DNA of 64,000 nt from Flavobacteriaceae bacterium GF1 (GTDB taxonomy: Bacteria; Bacteroidota; Bacteroidia; Flavobacteriales; Flavobacteriaceae): the NCBI GenBank assembly GCA_009797885.1, contig WNKP01000003.1, positions 372,001 through 436,000 of the forward strand, read 5' to 3'. The notes beneath the pieces are model-generated. The model did not search any database. It worked only from the letters and a program-made list of their open reading frames with translations, and was not told the origin of the DNA. Shown here in pieces: positions 56,942 through 64,000 of this stretch. The translations under genes were made by a program, and so were the position numbers. Position 1 is the stretch's first letter. The number at the start of each line of letters is the position of its first letter.

Positions 56942-56959
56942 TTCCGTGTGCGTTAACGG
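56942..56959 (+). promoter_or_regulatory. Operator copy 1 for the LacI-type regulator
   Basis: TTCCGTGTGCGTTAACGG, the exact reverse complement of the sequence at 57057-57074. It contains the CGTTAACG palindromic core common in LacI-family sites. It lies 103 nt upstream of the regulator's start codon. Confidence 0.7.
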
Positions 56960-57056
56960 AGCTTTTTGGACAAATGTAAATATTAAATGGATTCAGAAAG
57001 ATGTTTGAAGGAAAAATAAAAATCAATTGTAATCGGAATTTTTTTTTGCTCCAATA

Positions 57057-57074
57057 CCGTTAACGCACACGGAA
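57057..57074 (-). promoter_or_regulatory. Operator copy 2 for the LacI-type regulator
   Basis: CCGTTAACGCACACGGAA, a perfect inverted copy of 56942-56959, ending 43 nt before the susC start. Site centres are 115 bp apart, close to 11 helical turns, which would allow looping (inference). Confidence 0.7.
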
Positions 57075-57117
57075 ATTCAATTCGACAACTGTTTTTAACC
57101 AACTAATACTATCTAAC

Positions 57118-60100
57118 ATGGAAAAAAAATCAATTTTATCACTCGTTGGATTTTTGCTTTTGTTGCAACTAATGAGTGCACAATCCCAACAGGTCAGTGG
57201 TACAATTACCACGATGGACAATGTTTCATTGCCAGGGGTCAATATTATTGAAAAGGGAACCACGAACGGTGTTGTGTCGGATTTCGATGGAAATTATACG
57301 ATTACCGTTACCGATGCGAATGCAGTTCTTATATTCAGTTCCATAGGATTTGTAAGCCAGGAAATTACGGTAAGTGGAAGAACAACGATCAATTTGGTCT
57401 TGGAAGAAGACATACAAAGCCTGGACGAAGTTGTGCTTATCGGTTATGGTACCCAGCGAAAACAGGATTTGACCGGAGCCATAGTCTCAGCAGATTTGGA
57501 ACAGTTCCAAGAAGCACCGAATACGAGCGTATTACAAGCCTTGCAGGGTTCGCTGCCCGGTATCACCATAGGGCAGACCTCAACGGCGGGCGCGGAACCT
57601 AATATTCAGATTAGGGGGCAATCTACCCTAAATGGGAACCAAAGTCCGCTTATTGTATTGGACGGCGTAATCTATCGTGGTCGATTGACGGACTTGAACC
57701 CAAAGGATATTGAATCCGTGGATGTGCTTAAAGATCCCAGCAGTAAGGCCATCTATGGTGCCCAGGCCGCAAATGGTATTGTAATAGTGAGTACCAAAAA
57801 GGGCAAAACAGCTCAAAAGCCAGTATTCAACTACTCCACTTTTTATGCGGTACAGAGCCCTACAAACACCAGGAGAACCATGAACCGTGAGCAATATTTA
57901 CGTGCCGCCAGGGATTTGGATTGGGAGAACGGGTTTTTAGGCCCCGACTTTACACGGGAAAATCCGGATTGGACTCTTGAGGACGATACTTTTTTCCTTC
58001 CACCACTTTTGGAAGGTCTGGCAAATGGGACTGATTTTGATTGGTTTGGCGAGGTGACCAATCCTGGATATACCATGGACCATCAATTGAGCATCCGTGG
58101 AAGTTCGGAAAGAACTTCCTACTACATTTCGGGCGGTCTTACCAAACAAGTGGGCTGGATGTTGAACGACAATTTTGACCGCCAAACGGTGAGGGTAAAC
58201 ATTGACACCAAACTTACGGATTGGTTAACCATTGGCGCAAATACCTTTGGTTCATTTTCCGACTTTTCGGGGGTTAGCCCAAATTTAAGGAGTCTCGTAT
58301 TGATGAGCCCATTGGTAACCCCAAGGGACGCAGAAGGGGAATTTGTGATAAATCCCTTGGCCGACCTTAGGGTAAACCCCTTTTTACAAAGCTTACAGGA
58401 TGATCGCGACAATCTGAACAATATCTCGGCTGTTTTTTATGCCTCCATAGATGTACCACAGATACCCGGGCTAAATTTTAGAATCAACTATAGTAATAAC
58501 TATCGCTGGACTTTACGGGGCAATTCGGACATCTATGGAGCCGGTTTAACGGGCACCGCCTTTAAGCAAACCAATTCTACCCATGATGTGTTGCTGGACA
58601 ATATTCTAACCTATGAAAAACGGTTTGGGAAGAACCAAGATCATAAATTGACAGCGACTCTGGTTGCCGGGTTTAATACCATTGATTTTGAACAGACCAG
58701 GGCACAAGGCACCAACTTCTCCAATTTGGCCCTATCATACAACAGTTTGGAACAAGCCGTAATCCAGGAAATTTTTTCGGACGCCTGGGAGGAACGTTTT
58801 ACGGCCCAAACCGGAAGGATCAATTACGATTACAAAGGAAAGTACCTCATCAATGCAAGCCTTAGACGCGATGCCTTCAGTGGCTTTTCGGAAAATAACA
58901 AATCGGCCCTGTTTCCCTCAGTAGGGCTAGGCTGGGTAATGTCCAATGAGGGTTTTTTAAACACCTCCCAAACGATCAATTTGCTGAAATTCCGTGGGAG
59001 CTTTGGTAGCAATGGGAACCTGACCGACAGGTACAGTTCCCTGGCCAGGATTACGGCTCCGGAAAGCTCAAGGTATGTTTTTGGCGATGGGGGCTCCACC
59101 ATAAACGGACAGACCGTGGCTTCCTTGGCCAATAACGATTTAAAATGGGAACGTACCGATGGGATAAATATCGGTGTCGATTTTGGCTTGTTTCAGAACC
59201 GTATCTCCGGAACCATTGACTATTACCAATCAACTACCAACGATTTGTTATGGGATTTTATACTTCCAGAAGTAAGCGGATTCAATCGCATCCGAGCCAA
59301 TATTGGAGAAATTGAGAATACTGGTCTGGAGTTTATCCTGAATTTCAGCCCCGTTCGTTCAACCGATTTTAGTTGGGATTTTGGGGTAAACTTTGCCACC
59401 AATCAGAACCAGATCAAGAGCTTGTTAGGCGAAGATCGGGATGGCGACGGTAGGGAGGACGACCTTATCGCCAATGGACTGTTTATTGGGGAATCCATAG
59501 GCACTGTTTTTGATTATGAGGTAGACGGCCTTTACCAAATTGGCGATACGGATATTCCCGATGGTTGGCAGCCTGGGTTTCAGCGACTGGTGGATCAGGA
59601 CGGGGAAGAAGGTATCACCCCCGAAGGTGACCGGCGCATACTGGGAAGGCAAGAGCCCGCCTATCAATTTGGTATCACCAATTCCTTGGTATATAAAAAC
59701 TTCTCCTTTAAATTCTTTATCAATTCCATACAGGGAGGAAGGGATGGTTACCTAGGCCAGAACAATCCTTGGGAAGGAGGATATGATTCCCCTGCCAATG
59801 CACAGAATAGCAACAAATTTACAGATGTGGATTTTTGGACCCCGAACAATCCCAATGCCACGTATAGGAGGCCAGGTTTGCTTGGTCCGGTTACGGCAAG
59901 ACGCTTTTTTGACCGCAGTTTTATCCGATTGCAGGACATTTCACTGGCCTATAATCTACCGAACAAAGTTTTGGAAAGCATGGGCTTTCAAGGCCTGAAA
60001 CTGTTCTTGAGCGGCAAAAATTTGATTACCCTAACGGATTGGGAAGGTTGGGATCCGGAAACAGGACAGGGATTGGATGCTGCTTTTGATGGCCTGCCAG

Positions 60101-60141
60101 TGATGCGCAGTATAACCTTTGGTCTAGACCTCTCATTTTAA
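57118..60141 (+). CDS. SusC-family TonB-linked outer membrane transporter
   Basis: 1007 residues. Signal peptide (about 1-21, MSAQS), CarboxypepD_reg-like domain (VSGTITTMDNVSLPGVNIIE, TNGVVSDFDGNYTITV), the TonB-box region and plug (LDEVVLIGYGTQRKQDLTGA, LQALQGSLPGITIG, IQIRGQSTLNGNQSPLIVLD), then the barrel ending in ITFGLDLSF. With SusD it imports oligosaccharides across the outer membrane. It follows the operator pair; downstream genes point to a uronic-acid-containing glycan. Confidence 0.97.
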   Translation: MEKKSILSLVGFLLLLQLMSAQSQQVSGTITTMDNVSLPGVNIIEKGTTNGVVSDFDGNYTITVTDANAVLIFSSIGFVSQEITVSGRTTINLVLEEDIQSLDEVVLIGYGTQRKQDLTGAIVSADLEQFQEAPNTSVLQALQGSLPGITIGQTSTAGAEPNIQIRGQSTLNGNQSPLIVLDGVIYRGRLTDLNPKDIESVDVLKDPSSKAIYGAQAANGIVIVSTKKGKTAQKPVFNYSTFYAVQSPTNTRRTMNREQYLRAARDLDWENGFLGPDFTRENPDWTLEDDTFFLPPLLEGLANGTDFDWFGEVTNPGYTMDHQLSIRGSSERTSYYISGGLTKQVGWMLNDNFDRQTVRVNIDTKLTDWLTIGANTFGSFSDFSGVSPNLRSLVLMSPLVTPRDAEGEFVINPLADLRVNPFLQSLQDDRDNLNNISAVFYASIDVPQIPGLNFRINYSNNYRWTLRGNSDIYGAGLTGTAFKQTNSTHDVLLDNILTYEKRFGKNQDHKLTATLVAGFNTIDFEQTRAQGTNFSNLALSYNSLEQAVIQEIFSDAWEERFTAQTGRINYDYKGKYLINASLRRDAFSGFSENNKSALFPSVGLGWVMSNEGFLNTSQTINLLKFRGSFGSNGNLTDRYSSLARITAPESSRYVFGDGGSTINGQTVASLANNDLKWERTDGINIGVDFGLFQNRISGTIDYYQSTTNDLLWDFILPEVSGFNRIRANIGEIENTGLEFILNFSPVRSTDFSWDFGVNFATNQNQIKSLLGEDRDGDGREDDLIANGLFIGESIGTVFDYEVDGLYQIGDTDIPDGWQPGFQRLVDQDGEEGITPEGDRRILGRQEPAYQFGITNSLVYKNFSFKFFINSIQGGRDGYLGQNNPWEGGYDSPANAQNSNKFTDVDFWTPNNPNATYRRPGLLGPVTARRFFDRSFIRLQDISLAYNLPNKVLESMGFQGLKLFLSGKNLITLTDWEGWDPETGQGLDAAFDGLPVMRSITFGLDLSF

Positions 60142-60152
60142 ATAAAAAAACT

Positions 60153-61823
60153 ATGAAAACGTTCAACAATAATTTAATAGCCCTGTTTACCGTCTTGTTT
60201 GTTTTTGTCTCTTGTAATGAAGACGATTTTTTAAGCGAAGAACCTTTGGACTTTTTTAGTCCGGGCAATTCGTTTGTTACTTCTGAAAACTTTCAGAGTT
60301 CTTTAGCGGACCTTTATGCCAAATACAGGTTTATATACTTTAATGGTGCCTTTGAGAATTACAATCATTTGTTGGGCACGGATATCATGTTCAATGCGCG
60401 AGCTACTGAGGACGGCAATAGGTTCGGAAATTATGTCACCGCCCTGGATGTCACCTCCTTTATTCCGGAATACCATTGGGACCGTTGGTACAAGATCATC
60501 GCCAATGCCAATACAATCATTGATAGATTACCGGATTCTGAAATTGATTTGGGCCAACAACCTCCTATTGAGGCCGAAGCTCGACTTTTCAGGGCCCTGG
60601 CATACAGACATCTGGTGTATTTGTATGGTGGCGTTCCTTTGATTGTGGCCGAAATAACATCGCCTCAAACCGATTTTGTAAGGGCCTCTAGGGAGGAAGT
60701 GCTTGATCAAATTGTGGAAGATGCCGTTTTTGCAACGGAGAATCTTCCCGGAATTTCGGAAGTGGTTGATGGTAAATTATCCAATTTGGTAGCCTGGCAT
60801 CTCTTGGCGGAAACCTACATCTCCCAAGGTAATTTTGATGGAGCGATCGCAGCGGCATCCGTTGTCATTAACGATCCTGCCACAGCTTTGATGATGGATC
60901 GTTTTGGTTCGCGTGCCACGGAGCCTGGAGATGTGTATTGGGATCTGTTCCGTAGGGAAAACCAAAACAGGTCGTCCGGGAATAGCGAAGCCATTTGGGT
61001 CTCCCAAATGGAAGTGGATCTTCCAGGGGGTTTTATTACCACCGCCAACACAGCAACCAACAATCTGGAACGTTTTCTCGTCCCCGCCAGTTGGACCCTT
61101 AATGACCCGGACGGCAATTCCGGAATGCTCGGTTGGGTCGGTGACACCAACATCGGTGGTAGGGGGGTTTCGTTCATGAGACCTACGGCCTTTTTCGAAA
61201 ATGAGCTATGGCAAAGCGATTTTGACAATGATCTTAGAAACTCGGAAGCAAATTACGTCCGTGATATTTTTTATGATAATCCGGATTCCCCCTTTTTCGG
61301 TCAAAGTGCCAAGGATAATCCCGGACCATTGTTGCAATCCCAAAGCTGGAGGTGGTATCCCTGGTTGACCAAGGCCACTACACCCAGCAACCATCCCCCC
61401 GAATTATATGAGGATCCGGATCGCCTGTTGTTAAAATCCTCGGCCGGGACCACGTATAGAGATCGCTACTACCTACGGTTGGCAGAAACCTATCTGCTCC
61501 GTGCAGAAGCCTATTTGGGAAATGGGGATGCGGCAAACGCTGCAACCGATATCAATGCAGTACGCCAACGCTCCAACGCCAACCCGGTTTCCGCTGGCGA
61601 GGTGGACATCGATTATATTTTGGATGAACGTGCCCGCGAATTAAGCTTGGAGGAGATGCGAAGAATAACCTTGCACCGTACCGGTAAGTTGGTAGAACGG
61701 GTGCGGCTATACAACGACCTAAATGCCGACGATATACTGGATTTTCATGGGCTATGGCCAATTCCAGCAAGGGAAATAGAAGCAAATATCAATGGTAACC
61801 TTGAACAAAACCCAGGATATTGA
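60153..61823 (+). CDS. SusD-family nutrient-binding lipoprotein
   Basis: 556 residues. Lipoprotein signal with lipid Cys at 21 (VFVSCNEDDFLSEEPLDFFS), then the tetratricopeptide-like SusD fold: YHWDRWYKIIANANTIIDRL, RLFRALAYRHLVYLYGGVPL, and C-terminal YYLRLAETYLLRAEAYLGNG and DERARELSLEEMRRITLHRT. It acts as the lid on the SusC barrel. 11 nt after susC in the same operon. Confidence 0.97.
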   Translation: MKTFNNNLIALFTVLFVFVSCNEDDFLSEEPLDFFSPGNSFVTSENFQSSLADLYAKYRFIYFNGAFENYNHLLGTDIMFNARATEDGNRFGNYVTALDVTSFIPEYHWDRWYKIIANANTIIDRLPDSEIDLGQQPPIEAEARLFRALAYRHLVYLYGGVPLIVAEITSPQTDFVRASREEVLDQIVEDAVFATENLPGISEVVDGKLSNLVAWHLLAETYISQGNFDGAIAAASVVINDPATALMMDRFGSRATEPGDVYWDLFRRENQNRSSGNSEAIWVSQMEVDLPGGFITTANTATNNLERFLVPASWTLNDPDGNSGMLGWVGDTNIGGRGVSFMRPTAFFENELWQSDFDNDLRNSEANYVRDIFYDNPDSPFFGQSAKDNPGPLLQSQSWRWYPWLTKATTPSNHPPELYEDPDRLLLKSSAGTTYRDRYYLRLAETYLLRAEAYLGNGDAANAATDINAVRQRSNANPVSAGEVDIDYILDERARELSLEEMRRITLHRTGKLVERVRLYNDLNADDILDFHGLWPIPAREIEANINGNLEQNPGY

Positions 61824-61857
61824 TACAAAGTAGTTTGAGTTAGTTTAGTTTTTTTAA

Positions 61858-61900
61858 AAAGGTCCCAAGGAGCAATTCTTGGGACTTTCATTGGTTTTTT
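61858..61900 (+). terminator. Stem-loop after the susD gene
   Basis: GTCCCAAG - gagcaatt - CTTGGGAC (61862-61869 with 61878-61885), followed by ttt and a later T run. It probably attenuates transcription between the outer-membrane pair and the symporter. Confidence 0.65.
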
Positions 61901-61962
61901 TACTGATGCCCTTAATTTTAAAATCGCTACTGCAATGGTAGATAACCCATTAAAAGCAAAAT

Positions 61963-63633
61963 TTGGATAAACTAGCAACACTGGACTATGTTTCCCTGGG
62001 AATTTATCTAATTCTAATGGCAAGCGTAGGTTTGTTTTTTGGGTGGTTCGTAAAGGACATCAAAGGATATTTTAAAGGCGGCAGTACCATTCCATGGGGC
62101 ATATCCGGCATTAGTAACTTTATGGGCTCTTTGAGCACCTTCGTGTTTATTGCCTATGCGGGAATTGCCTACAAGGACGGCCTCATTGGGGTTACCGTAC
62201 TTTGGAGTGCTGTGGTACCCTTTTTATTTGCTGCCTTGGTTCTCGGAAAATTATGGATGCGTTCAAGGATCCTCACACCGGTTGAATATCTGGAAAAACG
62301 GTTCAATGCCAATATTCGGCAACTGTTTGGATGGACAGGTCTGGGCATGCGCTTTCTTGATAATATGGTCAGGCAATATGCCATGGGCATTTTTTTGGTC
62401 ACGGCCACGGATTTAACATTTGTGCAGGCCATTATCCTTTCGGGGATGATCACAACACTTTTTACCATCGTTGGTGGGGTTTGGGCCGTGGTGGTGATGG
62501 ATACGTTACAATTCGTTATCCTGCTTTTTGTTTCTTTTCTGTTAGTTCCCCTTTCCTTGGAAGCAACTGGTGGCCTTGGTGTACTCATGGAGAAATTGCC
62601 CGAACACTTTACGTTTTTCTCGGGTCCAAAAGGACAGCCTTTATGGTTAACGGTCTACTTTATCATGATTCTTTTTAAGTACAACGGGAATTGGGTCTTT
62701 ATCCAGAGATTTTATAGCGTAAAGGATGAGCGGGCCACGAGAAAACTGGGCTTCCTTTCTGCTGTATTGTTGTTTGTGTTTCCCATTGTTTTTTTGCTTC
62801 CGGCTATTGCCGCTGCAGCTATTCTTCCGGGCTTGGAAGACCCCGAACAGGCGTATGTGGCCGTAGCTGTTCATTTGCTTCCTGCAGGCTTACTGGGCCT
62901 TATGATTGCTGCGATGTTCTCAGCGACCATGTCCTCCCTGAATTCGGAGTTCAATATAATGTCTGCGGTTTTGACCAACGATATCTACAAACGTTTGATC
63001 AATCCAAGTGCTACCGAAAAACAATTGATTCGTGTGGCGCGTATAAATATAGTCCTTGTTGGTTCTCTTGTGATCGTTGGTTCACTGTTCATAGGAAAAT
63101 TGGGCGGTGCTTTTGAGGCAAACAAAATATTGACAGGACTTTTTGCCATTCCCCTGGCCATTCCGCTTGTTTTAGGGCTGCTGTTTAAAAGAACAAACTC
63201 GGTCGGAGCCTTCTTTACGGTATTGTCAGGTATTTTCACAGGCCTAGCCCTTACTATATTTAGCAGTATCACATGGGAAATGGCGACATTGATACAGATG
63301 GTAAGTTGCATTGTCGTATTCTTTGTCAGCGGATTCATTTTGGACTCGGAACAAGCCTATCGGGAAAAAGTGAATACGTTTTTCTTGAAAATACAAACCC
63401 CTTTGGCACCTGATGAAATTGGCAAGTCAAACCCAAAATTTCGTTTTGCCCTGGCCAACCTTTTTTCAATCGCCATAGCAGTATCCGGCTTGCTGTTTTG
63501 TTCTGTCAGTGTTATTTCCATTGAGCTCACCAGTGGAAAAATTGCGTTGGGTTTGGGAGCTATCTGTATGGTATTGGCTGTCTTTTTAAAATGGTTCACT
63601 ACTGGAACATTTAAATTTTCAAAAATTCCTTGA
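61963..63633 (+). CDS. Sodium:solute symporter (SSS family)
   Basis: 556-residue inner-membrane transporter with about 13-14 hydrophobic helices. The start is TTG at 61963 (MDKLATLDYVSLGIYLILMA), which fits family N-termini better than the later Met. SSS features: VKDIKGYFKGGSTIPWGISG, SNFMGSLSTFVFIAYAG, RSRILTPVEYLEKRFN and SATMSSLNSEFNIMSAVLTN (sodium-binding helix region). It lies 1 nt upstream of the glucuronate isomerase gene, so it probably imports hexuronates. Confidence 0.93.
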   Translation: MDKLATLDYVSLGIYLILMASVGLFFGWFVKDIKGYFKGGSTIPWGISGISNFMGSLSTFVFIAYAGIAYKDGLIGVTVLWSAVVPFLFAALVLGKLWMRSRILTPVEYLEKRFNANIRQLFGWTGLGMRFLDNMVRQYAMGIFLVTATDLTFVQAIILSGMITTLFTIVGGVWAVVVMDTLQFVILLFVSFLLVPLSLEATGGLGVLMEKLPEHFTFFSGPKGQPLWLTVYFIMILFKYNGNWVFIQRFYSVKDERATRKLGFLSAVLLFVFPIVFLLPAIAAAAILPGLEDPEQAYVAVAVHLLPAGLLGLMIAAMFSATMSSLNSEFNIMSAVLTNDIYKRLINPSATEKQLIRVARINIVLVGSLVIVGSLFIGKLGGAFEANKILTGLFAIPLAIPLVLGLLFKRTNSVGAFFTVLSGIFTGLALTIFSSITWEMATLIQMVSCIVVFFVSGFILDSEQAYREKVNTFFLKIQTPLAPDEIGKSNPKFRFALANLFSIAIAVSGLLFCSVSVISIELTSGKIALGLGAICMVLAVFLKWFTTGTFKFSKIP

Positions 63634-63634
63634 G

Positions 63635-64000
63635 ATGATAAAAACGAATTCCCTAGTGCATAACGATTTTTTACTAACGGATAAGCTGTCGAAATCGTTG
63701 TACCATGATTTTGCCAAAACATTGCCCATAATCGATTTTCACAATCATTTGAATCCATCTATGATTGCGAATGACAATCAGCCAGAAAACTTGTTCACCT
63801 TATGGGTCATGGTAGATCAATATAAACATAGGGCCATGCGCATGAATGGTGTTGCGGAAAATGGCATAACCGGAAATGCCAGCGATTATGGGAAGTATTT
63901 TAACTGGGCCAAGACCTTACCAAGAACGCTGGGCAATCCACTTTATCAATGGAGCTATCTTGAACTCCAACGTGTTTTCGATATCCAATTGGAATTGGAT
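63635..64000 (+). CDS. uxaC: Glucuronate (uronate) isomerase, C-terminus beyond window
   Basis: First 122 codons only. IIDFHNHLNPSMIANDNQPE contains the metal-binding HxH of the UxaC amidohydrolase-like fold, followed by LWVMVDQYKHRAMRMNGVAE and NPLYQWSYLELQRVFDIQLE, typical of UxaC. The enzyme isomerises D-glucuronate to D-fructuronate and D-galacturonate to D-tagaturonate. This is the key evidence that the locus handles uronic acids. Confidence 0.93.
   Translation, partial: MIKTNSLVHNDFLLTDKLSKSLYHDFAKTLPIIDFHNHLNPSMIANDNQPENLFTLWVMVDQYKHRAMRMNGVAENGITGNASDYGKYFNWAKTLPRTLGNPLYQWSYLELQRVFDIQLELD

Overview
The window is about 64 kb of chromosome from a member of the Bacteroidota, most likely a marine, pigmented Flavobacteriaceae bacterium (Muricauda/Maribacter-like; the genus is a guess). 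The evidence is a SecA of about 1120 residues, a SusC/SusD pair, DUF6443-type RHS proteins, CCC-motif membrane proteins, a zapA-6S RNA-rny block, a CrtI-CrtB-CrtZ carotenoid operon, and a TAnnTTTG-type promoter in front of a tRNA.

Layout. 1-26 kb is mostly conserved housekeeping, largely on the minus strand: an M14 carboxypeptidase (cut by the window edge), a HisKA_2 sensor kinase, SecA, a DUF2795 protein, a PduO-type cobalamin adenosyltransferase, an ABC-F ATPase, a DUF4105 protein, phosphatidylserine synthase, LptB, an AhpD-like protein, TatC, arabinose-5-phosphate isomerase and RecQ. After RecQ lie two tiny tandem genes, missed by ordinary length cutoffs, that encode paralogous double-glycine leader peptides with 29-residue cores. 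They are followed by a DUF2752/CCC-motif membrane operon, an Smr protein, a lipoprotein, a cysteine desulfurase, a TonB-dependent receptor and an M23 peptidase. 26-31.7 kb holds a ZapB-like protein, ZapA, a probable 6S RNA, RNase Y, aconitase and a thioredoxin-fold protein that has lost its CxxC.

31.8-38.3 kb is a carotenoid locus. A CarH/LitR-like MerR regulator that keeps its B12 motifs leads a tightly overlapping operon crtI-crtB-crtZ-crtD-like-cruF, and a CrtA-like monooxygenase converges on its end. No lycopene cyclase is in the window. The gene set points to a hydroxylated monocyclic carotenoid of the saproxanthin/myxol type (inference).

From tRNA-Leu(GAG) at 38.5 kb to about 55.8 kb the DNA is accessory. 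It contains composite REP repeats around a frameshifted REP-associated transposase, two remnants of an Xre-type regulator each followed by a small membrane-protein gene, an orphan RHS tip with an HExxH metallopeptidase motif plus a lipoprotein, a second RHS pair with its own uncharacterised tip and candidate immunity protein, and a tandem array of four paralogous secreted proteins sharing one C-terminal domain. The RHS operon and the tandem array begin with the same control region of about 225 bp, which carries an Fnr/Crp-like dyad. Relic gene starts at the junctions show that the RHS operon was placed into this array by recombination.

56-64 kb is a uronate/polysaccharide utilisation locus: a LacI-type regulator, divergent SusC-SusD, an SSS-family symporter and the start of glucuronate isomerase. 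A perfect 18-bp operator is present twice, in opposite orientations, between the regulator and susC.

All calls come from reading the sequence; no database search was possible.
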